Origin: Streptomyces subrutilus
Lineage (GTDB): Bacteria; Actinomycetota; Actinomycetes; Streptomycetales; Streptomycetaceae
DNA length: 64,000 bases
NCBI RefSeq assembly: GCF_008704535.1
Contig: NZ_CP023701.1
Span: forward strand, 4,561,001 to 4,625,000
Reading direction: 5' to 3'
Part shown: piece after piece, positions 35,929 to 44,147 of the stretch
Layout of the letters: the number at the start of each line of letters is the position of its first letter
Numbering within the stretch: the first letter of the stretch is position 1
Made by a program: the position numbers and the translations under genes
Notes under the pieces: generated by a model
The model's input: only the letters and a program-made list of their open reading frames with translations
Database searches by the model: none
Told to the model about the DNA's origin: nothing

Positions 35929-37659
35929 TCACTTGACGCAGACGGCCTTGTCGGCCTCGACCCGCTGCAGGTCCTTCGGGACCTCCTGCGGCGCCGGCGC
36001 CGCCGGCGGCGTGCCCGGCCCGGTGAAGTCCGGCCCCAGGGTCAGCTTCATGGGCGTCCTGGCGGCCGCGTCCGTCGTGCCCGCCTTCAGCGCGGTGGCC
36101 GGCAGCCCCAGCATGTCCGCGAGCGCCCGGGCCTGGTCGGCCTGGTTGGGCGCGAACTCCAGCTGGGTCGCGCCGACCTTCGCGGGCGCGTTGCCCAGGT
36201 TGCTCGACCTGGTCACGCCCTTGCTGTTCTGCAGCCAGTTCAGCGTGGTGGACGCGGCGCCCTTGGGGCCGCCGCCGTTGTAGACGTCCACCCGTACGTC
36301 CGCCGCGGGTGCGCGGGTGCCCTGGAGCAGGGCGTCCTGCTTGGCCTTCGCCTCGGCGTCGGCGGCCTGCTGGTCCGCCTTCTCCTTCTTCTCGACCTCC
36401 GTGAGCGAGACGTCCCCCCGGATCATCTGCAGCAGCGGATCGGCCCGCCCGCGGTCGAGCACGACGGTGGCCTTGACCTTCTCCGCCGGGTTGTCCTGGA
36501 CCGGCAGGGTGGTGAAGGTGACGTTCTTCAGGTCGATGTCCTTCAACTCGGTCGCGAGGTCGGTCAGTTTGTCGATCGACCCCAGACCGCGGTCCACCGT
36601 GAGCGACTTGGTGGCCGCCTCCGCCAGCGAGAAGAACTTCTTCGGACTGCTCAGCGTCTCCTTCGACTTCATCTCGCGCATCATCGAGCTGAGGAAGGCC
36701 TGCTGGGTCTTGATCCGGTCCAGGTCGCTCTCGTTGCCGAAGGAGTGCCGGGTCCGCACGAAGGCCAGGGCCTCCTCGCCCGCCAGCCGGTGCTCGCCCG
36801 CGGACAGCTTCAGCTTGGAGTCCCTGTCGTCGACCGCCTTGTCGAGGCAGACGGGCACGCCGCCGACGGCGGTGCTGAGGTTCTTCACGGCGTTGAAGTC
36901 GACCATCATGAAGTTGTCGACCTCTATGCCGGTGAGGTCCTTGACCGTGCGCATCGTGCAGCCCGCGTCGCGGCCCTCCTGCCCGAGGCTGTTGTTGAAC
37001 CGGGTGTTCTTCGTGCCCCGGACGTCCTTGGTCGTACCGTCCGGCTGCTTCGTCGGGCAGGAGGGGATGTCGGTGATGAGGTCGCGCGGGATGGACAGCG
37101 CGGTGGCGTTGCTGCGGTCCTTGGCGACGTGGAAGAGGATCGTGGTGTCGGCGTGGCCGACGCTCTCCGCGTCCCCGTAGCCCTCGTTGCCGGCGCCGCT
37201 GCGCTTGTCGGTGCCGATGACCAGAATGTTGATGGCCTGGTCCTTCTTGAACCCGCCGGTGCCCGCGCCCGTGGTGTCCGTGACGGTGAGGTTGCCGTTC
37301 AGGTGCTCGTAGTAGAGGTACGCCCCCACCGAGCCGGCGACCAGCAGGAACGCGAGCGACCCCCCGGTGATCATCAGCGCCTTCTTGCGCCGGCCCCCGC
37401 CCGCGCCCCCGCCCTTGCGGGAGCGCCCCGGCCGCCGCCCGGGCGGCCCGTCGCCGCGCCGCGGCTTGGGCACCGCGGGCGAGGGGGCGGTGGGGGCCGC
37501 CGGGGTGGATCTGCGGGGGGCCGAGACGGAGGCCCGCTGCTGTTTCTGCTGCGCGGTGGAGTCGCCCAGTCGCAGTTCGTAGTGGCCGGTGCGGGGGTTG
37601 ATCACCCACTGGTCGGCGGGGTCGATTTCCTCGGCCCGCCCACGGCTTTGCGCATCCAC
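35929..37659 (-). CDS. LCP family protein 4 with LytR_C domain
   Basis: 576 residues. The cytoplasmic N-terminus has a short conserved-looking stretch DQWVINPRTGHYELRLGDS before a basic Pro-rich tail; transmembrane helix near 97-115; LCP domain with ILVIGTDKRSG, DTTILFHVAKDR, LSIPRDL, VDNFMMVDF and FVRTRHSFGNES; an acidic/lysine helical linker; LytR_C-type domain (VRVDVYNGGGPKGAAS). ATG 37659 has GGAGG 16 bases away, so the start is less certain than for LCP3. Probably first gene of an LCP4-LCP3 unit, with its own ~220-bp upstream region. Confidence 0.9.
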   Translation of the reverse strand: MDAQSRGRAEEIDPADQWVINPRTGHYELRLGDSTAQQKQQRASVSAPRRSTPAAPTAPSPAVPKPRRGDGPPGRRPGRSRKGGGAGGGRRKKALMITGGSLAFLLVAGSVGAYLYYEHLNGNLTVTDTTGAGTGGFKKDQAINILVIGTDKRSGAGNEGYGDAESVGHADTTILFHVAKDRSNATALSIPRDLITDIPSCPTKQPDGTTKDVRGTKNTRFNNSLGQEGRDAGCTMRTVKDLTGIEVDNFMMVDFNAVKNLSTAVGGVPVCLDKAVDDRDSKLKLSAGEHRLAGEEALAFVRTRHSFGNESDLDRIKTQQAFLSSMMREMKSKETLSSPKKFFSLAEAATKSLTVDRGLGSIDKLTDLATELKDIDLKNVTFTTLPVQDNPAEKVKATVVLDRGRADPLLQMIRGDVSLTEVEKKEKADQQAADAEAKAKQDALLQGTRAPAADVRVDVYNGGGPKGAASTTLNWLQNSKGVTRSSNLGNAPAKVGATQLEFAPNQADQARALADMLGLPATALKAGTTDAAARTPMKLTLGPDFTGPGTPPAAPAPQEVPKDLQRVEADKAVCVK

Positions 37660-37801
37660 GGTTGCTCGAATCCTCCGTCGGTGCCTCGCGACGCGCCTCC
37701 CCCAGGCGCACGGTCAACGATCCGGCTGGTGCGTGGCCTCTTGGTCGGCCGGAGCACCGGATCGCTCACCTTATCCGTCAGGTTCGGCTGCAAACCATGC
37801 T

Positions 37802-37811
37802 GGTGACAAAT
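37802..37811 (-). promoter_or_regulatory. ATTTGTCACC motif upstream of LCP4
   Basis: The 10-mer ATTTGTCACC lies about 145 bases before LCP4 and recurs at 39225-39234, about 130 bases before LCP5. It could be a shared promoter or regulator site. Confidence 0.3.
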
Positions 37812-37832
37812 TCCACTTCCCTGATAACGGGG

Positions 37833-37857
37833 CGAACCGCCCAACGCGCGCGGTTCG
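37833..37857. terminator. Hairpin after LCP5
   Basis: CGAACCGC and GCGGTTCG form an 8-bp stem with a 9-base loop, 23 bases after the LCP5 stop. It may end LCP5 transcription before the LCP4 promoter. Confidence 0.45.
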
Positions 37858-37879
37858 GTCACCGGCTTTTGGGATTGCT

Positions 37880-39100
37880 TTACCGGCAATCGGCCGGTCC
37901 CGCGGTGGTCCCGGTGAAGGTGGGGACGGGCGCGGGGGTCGTTCCGGTTCCCGCGGAGTCCTCGGCGGCCCCGCCCCCGTCGGGGGAGGCGGAGCCGGAC
38001 CCGGAGTCCGCCGCGGAGTCCGTCTCGGGCCTCGGCGGGGTCACCGTGACCGGCTCGTCCGTCCTGAGCTGCTCGAACAATCGCTCCGCGGCCGGCTCCA
38101 CCAGCTCGTCCCGGTTCGGGTTGGCGGGGTACGGGCGGCGCGGAACCGTGAGGAACTTGACCTGGTCGGTGGGGATGTCCCGTACGCCCCGCACGAGTTC
38201 GTACAGCCCGCGCAGCGAGGCCAGCCCCGGGTCGGTCGTCACCGAGGAGGTCGCCGCGTCGAGCAGCGGGTAGAGCCGCGCCGGGTTCAGCAGCACCCCG
38301 TTGCTCTGCACCTTCTTGACGAGCGAGCCGAGGAACTGCTGCTGCCGCTCCATCCGTTCGGTGTCGCTGCCGTTGCCCAGGCTGTAGCGGGCGCGGACGA
38401 AGCCGAGCGCCTGTTCGCCGCCCAGCGTCTGCCGGCCGGCCGGCAGCTTGAGCTTGGCCTCCGTGTCGTCCACCGGCTGCTTGAGGCAGACCTCCACGCC
38501 GCCGACCGCGTCGACCATCCGCTTGAAGCCGCCGAAGTCCACGACCATGTGGTGGTCGACGCGGATGTCGGTCAGCTTCTCCACCGTACGGATCGTGCAG
38601 GCGGCCCCGCCCCACTCGTACGCCCAGTTGAACTGCGCGTACTGCGCCACGGTGCGCGTCCCGTCCGGCTTGAGGCAGGCGGGGATCCGCGCCATCAGGT
38701 CCCGGGGGATCGACACCGCCGTCGCGCTCTTCCGGTCGGCGGGCAGGTGCAGCAGGATCGCGGTGTCCGAGCGCTGGGTGCCCTTGTCCCGCCCGTACGG
38801 GGCGTTCTCGCGCCCGGAGCGCGAGTCCGAGCCGATCAGCAGGATGTTCTGGGCGCCGTCGGCCCCGTGCGCCGGGCGCTCGCGTTCGTAGCGCTCCAGC
38901 TCGGCGGCGGCCGAGGTGTCCTCGGTGATGTTCCCGTCGAGCTTGTGGTAGACCCACCAGCCGGCGCCGGAGCCCAGCAGGACCAGCAGGGCCGCACCGA
39001 GGCCGGCCCGGCGCACCATGCGGCGCCGACGGCTGCGCGGGGGCCTGGGGGCACCTCCGGCCGCGCCGGCGCCGCCCGGTATGCCTGCGCTGTCGGTCAC
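37880..39100 (-). CDS. LCP family protein 5
   Basis: 406 residues. Basic N-terminal tail (PRSRRRRMVRRA), transmembrane helix near 34-52, LCP domain with ILLIGSDSRSG, DTAILLHLPADR, VSIPRDL, VDHHMVVDF and FVRARYSLGNGS, and a short Ser/Gly/Pro-rich extracellular tail ending in a cysteine instead of a LytR_C domain. GTG 39100 is chosen because GAGGGGA lies 10 bases before; the GTG at 39130 has no ribosome site. First of three LCP genes reading in the same direction. Confidence 0.88.
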   Translation of the reverse strand: MTDSAGIPGGAGAAGGAPRPPRSRRRRMVRRAGLGAALLVLLGSGAGWWVYHKLDGNITEDTSAAAELERYERERPAHGADGAQNILLIGSDSRSGRENAPYGRDKGTQRSDTAILLHLPADRKSATAVSIPRDLMARIPACLKPDGTRTVAQYAQFNWAYEWGGAACTIRTVEKLTDIRVDHHMVVDFGGFKRMVDAVGGVEVCLKQPVDDTEAKLKLPAGRQTLGGEQALGFVRARYSLGNGSDTERMERQQQFLGSLVKKVQSNGVLLNPARLYPLLDAATSSVTTDPGLASLRGLYELVRGVRDIPTDQVKFLTVPRRPYPANPNRDELVEPAAERLFEQLRTDEPVTVTPPRPETDSAADSGSGSASPDGGGAAEDSAGTGTTPAPVPTFTGTTAGPADCR

Positions 39101-39224
39101 TGGCGTCCGTCCCCTCGCCGCTCCGGTCACGACCGGCCGTACGGGTGGGTGCGGCGGCCACTGCCGATCCTGCCCCCGGGGACGGGGGGAGGCCCGGGGG
39201 CGGGGGCCTGTCTAGGGCCGTGTG

Positions 39225-39234
39225 GGTGACAAAT
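39225..39234 (-). promoter_or_regulatory. ATTTGTCACC motif upstream of LCP5
   Basis: Same 10-mer as upstream of LCP4, at similar distance from the start codon. Confidence 0.3.
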
Positions 39235-39253
39235 CGCCCGTTCCGCGGCGAAC

Positions 39254-39299
39254 GGGCCGAGACGAACGCGGGCCGAGACGCGCGGGCCCAGACGAACGC
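39254..39299. repeat. Three imperfect 14-16-bp direct repeats
   Basis: GGGCCGAGACGAACGC, GGGCCGAGACGCGC and GGGCCCAGACGAACGC follow each other without gaps, next to a terminator. Confidence 0.75.
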
Positions 39300-39354
39300 G
39301 GGCCGCGGCGGTCCGCGGCGGGCCGGGCCGCACCCGCCCGGACCGCCGCGGCCC
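39300..39354 (-). terminator. 16-bp-stem terminator of the TIGR03089-like gene
   Basis: GGGCCGCGGCGGTCCG pairs perfectly with 39339-39354, ending one base after the gene's stop codon on the minus strand. Confidence 0.75.
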
Positions 39355-39355
39355 G

Positions 39356-40105
39356 CTACGCGCTGTGCGTGACGCGCTCGCTCTCGACCCGCTGCGCCAG
39401 CGCCTCCGGCGACAGCCCCGCCAGGTTCCGGCACAGCACCACGGAGCCGCCCGAGGCCAGCGGGGCGAAGAGCCCGGCCGACAGCCCCTCCCACGTGTCG
39501 TAGCCGAGCCCGGTCAGCAGCCGCGAGCCGGGCCCCAGCCCGCGCTCCGCCGCGTCCGCGCGGGCGCGCTCGACGAGCTGCGCGAACGAGAGCTCCGCGC
39601 CGCCGACGGCGAGCCCGGGCCCGTCGGGGTCGACCGGGACGAAGGGCGCGAAGCGGTCCCCCTGCCCCGGCACCTCCACCGCGTAGTCCGCGAAGCCGGC
39701 CGGCGGCTGCGGGAAGCGGCCGCCCAACGGCCGCAGCGCCAGCGCCACGCGCTCGCCGCCGCAGGCCAGGGCGCGGTCCAGCGCGTCCGGCCCGCTGACG
39801 ACGAGGTCGGCCGCGCCGGGGTCGCCGTCCACCGCGGCCACCACCCCGACCGAGGAGCAGGCGAGCAGCCACACGGCGCTCTGCCAGTGCGCGGGCAGCA
39901 GCAGCGCGAGCCGGTCGCCCGGTTCGGCGCCCAGGTCGCCCTGGAGCAGGTTGGCGGTCTTGGCCACCCAATTGGCGAAGGTGGCGACGGACAATTCGAC
40001 GCGCTCGCCCGTGGCGTCGTCGTAGAAGGTGACGAGCGGGCGGCCCGGATCGGCGGCGAGCGCGGATCGCAGCAGGTCGGCAGGGGTGCGGTCAGTGGCG
40101 TTCAC
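39356..40105 (-). CDS. TIGR03089-type actinobacterial protein (adenylate-forming-enzyme relative)
   Basis: 249 residues. The sequence matches the N-terminal part of AMP-binding enzymes (LVTFYDDATGERVELSVATFANWVAKTANLL, then LLPAHWQSAVWLLAC) but lacks the Thr/Ser/Gly-rich ATP loop and the C-terminal domain. This truncated architecture is that of TIGR03089, found only in Actinobacteria and of unknown role. GTG 40105 follows TACCCT by 7 bases, a leaderless arrangement. It is divergent from the amidase; a strong hairpin overlaps its 3' flank. Confidence 0.82.
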   Translation of the reverse strand: MNATDRTPADLLRSALAADPGRPLVTFYDDATGERVELSVATFANWVAKTANLLQGDLGAEPGDRLALLLPAHWQSAVWLLACSSVGVVAAVDGDPGAADLVVSGPDALDRALACGGERVALALRPLGGRFPQPPAGFADYAVEVPGQGDRFAPFVPVDPDGPGLAVGGAELSFAQLVERARADAAERGLGPGSRLLTGLGYDTWEGLSAGLFAPLASGGSVVLCRNLAGLSPEALAQRVESERVTHSA

Positions 40106-40112
40106 CCGGCAC

Positions 40113-40118
40113 AGGGTA
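40113..40118 (-). promoter_or_regulatory. -10 box for leaderless TIGR03089-like mRNA
   Basis: TACCCT on the minus strand, 7 bases, then GTG 40105. Confidence 0.55.
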
Positions 40119-40232
40119 CGCGGGCCCCTCCCCCGTACGGCGGCCCGCGGCTCCCCCGTACGGGGGAGGGGTATCCCGGGCGCGTCCGGACGGAGCGTCA
40201 GTTCTCGGATGGCGCCCGGCTCCACGGGTGCC

Positions 40233-40238
40233 CACCAT
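40233..40238 (+). promoter_or_regulatory. Candidate -10 box for leaderless amidase mRNA
   Basis: CACCAT, 7 bases, then ATG 40246; no ribosome site. First position deviates from TANNNT. Confidence 0.4.
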
Positions 40239-40245
40239 CCTGTTC

Positions 40246-41646
40246 ATGCGTGGATACCTTGCTTCCTCGATCGGCGTCGCGACGGCTGCCGTACTGGCAC
40301 TGCCCCTCGCGCTCCCCACCCCCGCCATGGCCCTCGCGTCCCCGGGCGCGGCCGCTCCCGTCACCCCCGCCGGCTCCACCCGGTCGCTGCCGCTCGCCCC
40401 CCTGGGCCCGGCGGCCGACCGGACCCCCGGCGTCCCCGGCATGAGCGCCTCGCCCCGGCTCCCCGAGACGCAGGGCCTGGCCGCACGCGAGGTCAGCACG
40501 TTCTCGCTGGTCGGCGTCGTCTGGGACGACGCCTCCCGGCGGCTCGACGGCCGCGTGCAGGTCCGCACCCGCGCCGTCGCCACGGGCGCCTGGTCGCCCT
40601 GGCAGGACGTGGAGACCCACAACGACGAGCACGTGGCCGATCCGGACGCGGCGGAACGCGGCTCCGGCCGCGTCCGCGGCGCCACCGCCCCGCTGTGGGT
40701 CGGCGCCTCCGACGGGGTGGAGGTCCGCGTGCAGGCCGATCCGGGCGCCGCGGCCACCCGCGCCCCGGCCCGGCTGCCCTCCGGACTGCGGATCGAACTC
40801 GTCGACCCGGGCGAGGAGGCGCCCGCCTCCGACCCGGACGGCAAGAACGGCGCCCCCGGCGACGACAAGGGCGAGATGGCCGCGCCCGGCATGTCCATGG
40901 AAGCGGCCGAGTCCTCGGCCGCCAACCTGCCCCACGCCTCCCTCGGCGCGAGCGAGATCTCCGCCCTCGACAAGGCCGACTCCACCGCCGACGCCGTCTA
41001 CGCCAGCGACGGCGAACTGACCGCCGCCGCCCGGCCGTACATCGGCCCGCGCCCGCGCATCGTCACCCGCAAGGGGTGGGGCGCGGACGAGCGCCTGCGC
41101 GAGAAGGGCTTCGTCTACACGAAGACCGTCAAGGCCGCCTTCGTCCACCACAGCGCCTCCGGCAACAACTACGCCTGCAAGGACGCCCCGGCCGTGCTGC
41201 GCAGCCTGTACCGCTACCACGTCGTCAGCAGCGGCTGGCGGGACCTGGGCTACAACTTCGCCGTCGACAAGTGCGGCACGGTCTACGAGGGCCGCGCGGG
41301 CGGCGTCTCCAAGGCGGTCCTCGGCGCCCACACCATGGGCTTCAACACGGACAGCATGGGCGTCGCCGTGATCGGCTCCTACTCCTCCACCTCCCCGCCG
41401 GCGGCGGTGGTCGACGCGGTGGCCCGCCTCACCGCCTGGAAGCTCGGGCTCTTCGGGGCGGACCCGCGAGGCAAGACGACCCTGACGTCGGGCGGCGGCA
41501 ACCTGTACGCCAAGGGCCGCGGCGTGCGGCTGAACGTCATCTCCGGCCACCGGGACGGCTTCGCGACGGAATGCCCCGGCCGGCTCCTCTACGGCAAGCT
41601 CCCCACCACCCGCACCACCTCGGCCCGCCTCCAGGGCCGCCCGTAG
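40246..41646 (+). CDS. Secreted N-acetylmuramoyl-L-alanine amidase, PGRP/amidase_2 type
   Basis: 466 residues. Signal peptide (RGYLASSIGVATAAVLALPL, cleavage near PAMA), a ~230-residue extracellular linker/beta region, then a peptidoglycan-recognition amidase domain from about 265: VTRKGWGADE at its start, zinc ligands in AAFVHHSAS, GAHTMGFNTDS and SGHRDGFATECPG. It should cleave the bond between MurNAc and L-alanine in the cell wall, relevant to growth or turnover. ATG 40246 suits both the signal peptide and the leaderless promoter; GTG 40228 would add six residues. Confidence 0.92.
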   Translation: MRGYLASSIGVATAAVLALPLALPTPAMALASPGAAAPVTPAGSTRSLPLAPLGPAADRTPGVPGMSASPRLPETQGLAAREVSTFSLVGVVWDDASRRLDGRVQVRTRAVATGAWSPWQDVETHNDEHVADPDAAERGSGRVRGATAPLWVGASDGVEVRVQADPGAAATRAPARLPSGLRIELVDPGEEAPASDPDGKNGAPGDDKGEMAAPGMSMEAAESSAANLPHASLGASEISALDKADSTADAVYASDGELTAAARPYIGPRPRIVTRKGWGADERLREKGFVYTKTVKAAFVHHSASGNNYACKDAPAVLRSLYRYHVVSSGWRDLGYNFAVDKCGTVYEGRAGGVSKAVLGAHTMGFNTDSMGVAVIGSYSSTSPPAAVVDAVARLTAWKLGLFGADPRGKTTLTSGGGNLYAKGRGVRLNVISGHRDGFATECPGRLLYGKLPTTRTTSARLQGRP

Positions 41647-41716
41647 CCCGACCGGGCCCCGCGCGCGGGGCCCGGCGGCGCGGCGACCGCGGGTCGGGGC
41701 CGGCCGTCGGCAGGGC

Positions 41717-41722
41717 TACGCT
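41717..41722 (+). promoter_or_regulatory. -10 box for leaderless DNA glycosylase mRNA
   Basis: TACGCT, 7 bases, then ATG 41730. Confidence 0.55.
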
Positions 41723-41729
41723 CGAAGGC

Positions 41730-42806
41730 ATGGCCGGCCGCTTCGACCCCCTCAGCCGCGCCGCCGTACGCGGCGGCCGCACCACCGTGCCCCCGGGCCG
41801 TCCCGCGGGACCGGCGGAACCGGCGGGACCGGGCTCCGGGTCCACCGCCACCGAGCCGGTCGAGGCCGCACCCAGCGGACCGGCAGCCGGCACCACCGCG
41901 CCCAAGCGGCGGCGATGGGTGCCCGAGGGGGCCGTCGACCTCGGGCTCACCCTCGGCCCGCTGCGGCGCGGCCCCGGCGACCCGACCTTCCGCACCACCC
42001 CCGACGGCTCCGTCTGGCGGGCCAGCCGCACCCCCCACGGCCCCGCCACCCTCCGGGTCGTGATGACCGCCGACGCCGCGTGCGCCGAGGCCTGGGGCCC
42101 GGGCGCGGACTGGATGCTCGACGCGCTGCCCGCCCTGCTCGGCGCGGGCGACGACCCGGCCGCGTTCGTGCCCCGCCACCGCCTCCTGCACACCAGCCAC
42201 CGCCGCCGCCCGGGCCTGCGCCTCACCCGCACCGGGCTGGTGCTGGAGTCCCTGATCCCGACCGTGCTGGAACAGAAGGTCACCTCCGACGAGGCCTACC
42301 GCGCCTGGCGCCGCCTCGTGAGCCGGTACGGCGAGCCGGCCCCCGGCCCCGCCGAACCGCGGCTGCGCGTCATGCCCGACGCCCGGACCTGGACGCTGAT
42401 CCCCTCCTGGGACTGGCACCGGGCCGGCGTCGACGCCAAGCGCTCCGCCACGATCATCCGGGCCGCGCGGGTGGCCGCCCGCATGGAGGAGGCCGCCGCC
42501 ATGGAGCTGCCCGAGGCGGCCGCCCGGCTGGAGGCCGTACCCGGCATCGGCCCCTGGACCTCGGCCGAGACCCTCCAGCGCAGCAACGGCCACCCCGACG
42601 CCGTCACCACCGGCGACCTGCACCTGCCCGGCATCATCGGCTACGCCCTCGCGGGCGACCGGGACGCCGACGACGCCGCCATGCTGGAGCTCCTCGCCCC
42701 GTACGCGGGCCAGCGCCACCGGGCCGCCCGCCTCGTCCTCCTGGCGGGCCGCACCCCGCCGCGCCGCGCACCCCGGATGTACCGCAACGACATCGGCCTG
42801 ATCTGA
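41730..42806 (+). CDS. DNA-3-methyladenine glycosylase II-like (HhH-GPD, AlkA family)
   Basis: 358 residues. About 60 residues of Pro/Gly-rich N-terminus precede an AlkA-like beta domain; the helix-hairpin-helix VPGIGPWTSAETLQ and following AVTTGDLHLPGII supply DNA binding and the catalytic aspartate of the HhH-GPD superfamily. It should excise alkylated bases. The catalytic Asp is assigned by spacing. Followed closely by the convergent fbiB gene. Confidence 0.88.
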   Translation: MAGRFDPLSRAAVRGGRTTVPPGRPAGPAEPAGPGSGSTATEPVEAAPSGPAAGTTAPKRRRWVPEGAVDLGLTLGPLRRGPGDPTFRTTPDGSVWRASRTPHGPATLRVVMTADAACAEAWGPGADWMLDALPALLGAGDDPAAFVPRHRLLHTSHRRRPGLRLTRTGLVLESLIPTVLEQKVTSDEAYRAWRRLVSRYGEPAPGPAEPRLRVMPDARTWTLIPSWDWHRAGVDAKRSATIIRAARVAARMEEAAAMELPEAAARLEAVPGIGPWTSAETLQRSNGHPDAVTTGDLHLPGIIGYALAGDRDADDAAMLELLAPYAGQRHRAARLVLLAGRTPPRRAPRMYRNDIGLI

Positions 42807-42842
42807 CCGCCACGCCCGGTCCGGCCCCGGCCCGGCCCGCCC

Positions 42843-44147
42843 TCAGCGGACCTCGATGAACTCCGCGGCGGTCCGGTCCGGCCGCCGCGGCGGCGCCGCG
42901 GCCGGGTGGCCCACGGCCACCGCGCCCATCGGGTCCCAGTCGCCGGGCAGCGCCAGCACCTCGCGGACCACGTCCCGGCAGAACATCGTCGAGGACACCC
43001 ACGCCGACCCCAGCCGCTCCCCGGCCAGCGCGACCAGCAGGTTCTGCACGCCCGCGCCCATCGCGACCACGAACATCTCCCGCTCGGCCGCGTCCCGCCG
43101 CGCGTGCCCGTAGTGGTGTGCCCCCTCCGTCACCAGACAGGGCACCACCAGGTACGGGGCGGCCCGCAGGACCTCCCCGCGCCGCACCCGCTTCGCGATG
43201 GACTCCTCCGACCTGCCGTCCGCCCGCAGGTCGGCGACCCACGCGTCCCGCATGGCGTCCAGCAGCTCCCGCCGCGCCGCCGCCGACTCCAGCAGCACGA
43301 ACCGCCACGGCGTCGTGTGGTGCGGCGCAGGGGCCGTCACGGCCGCCGCCACCGCCCGGCGCACCGCGCCCGGGTCCACCGGCTCGGAGGTGAAGGCACG
43401 GACCGTACGGCGCTGCGTCACGGCCTCCCGCACCGCCTCGGAGGTCCCCAGCCGGAACATGTCGTCGGCCGCCGGGCGCACCAGGTCCCGCGCCGACGAG
43501 CCCTCGCCCAGCACGTGGGGCAGCCCGCGCACCACCGCCACCGGCAGCCCGGCGGCCTTGCCCTTGACCAGGTCGCCGGCGGCGGCCAGCTCGTCGGCCG
43601 TGGCCACCACGGTCGCGCTCAGCGGATTGCCGTACGCGTCGGTGCCCCCGCGCAGGTCGTCCAGGACCCGCACCCCGGCCGAGCCGATCGCCACGTCGGT
43701 GAGCCCGGCGCGCCACGGCCGTCCGAAGGTGTCCGTCACCACCACGCCCACGTCCGCGGAGAGGAGGTCGCGCAGCCCCGCCCGGATCGCCGCCGCCGAG
43801 GCGTCCGGATCCTCGGGCAGCAGCAGCACGGTGCCCGCCGCGGTGTTGGAGGCGTCCACCCCGGCCGCGGCCATCACCAGGCCCTGCCGGTTCTCCACGA
43901 TGCGCAGCGCACCCCGGCGCGCGACCACCCGTACGGTCTCCGCGTCGATGGCCTCCTCGCGCGAGGAGGCCCGCACGATCCGGCCCTCCGCCTTGGAGAC
44001 GATCTTGGAGGTGACCAGCAGGACATCGCCGTCCCGCAGGTCGGGCGCGGCCGCCGCGATCAGCTTCGCCAGGTCGTCGCCCGGCCTGACCTCGGGGATC
44101 GAGTCGACCGCCCGTACCTCGTACGAGGGAACGCGCGCGGCCGTCAC
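42843..44147 (-). CDS. fbiB: Bifunctional F420 biosynthesis protein FbiB
   Basis: 434 residues. The N-terminal ~240 residues are a CofE-type gamma-glutamyl ligase (VLLVTSKIVSKAEGR, DTFGRPWRAGLTDVAIG), which adds glutamates to F420-0; the C-terminal ~190 residues are an FMN-binding nitroreductase domain (RRTVRAFTSEPVD, APHHTTPWRFV) that reduces dehydro-F420. This fusion is characteristic of Actinobacteria. The GTG start overlaps the fbiA stop by four bases (GTGA), so both are translated together. Confidence 0.95.
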   Translation of the reverse strand: MTAARVPSYEVRAVDSIPEVRPGDDLAKLIAAAAPDLRDGDVLLVTSKIVSKAEGRIVRASSREEAIDAETVRVVARRGALRIVENRQGLVMAAAGVDASNTAAGTVLLLPEDPDASAAAIRAGLRDLLSADVGVVVTDTFGRPWRAGLTDVAIGSAGVRVLDDLRGGTDAYGNPLSATVVATADELAAAGDLVKGKAAGLPVAVVRGLPHVLGEGSSARDLVRPAADDMFRLGTSEAVREAVTQRRTVRAFTSEPVDPGAVRRAVAAAVTAPAPHHTTPWRFVLLESAAARRELLDAMRDAWVADLRADGRSEESIAKRVRRGEVLRAAPYLVVPCLVTEGAHHYGHARRDAAEREMFVVAMGAGVQNLLVALAGERLGSAWVSSTMFCRDVVREVLALPGDWDPMGAVAVGHPAAAPPRRPDRTAAEFIEVR

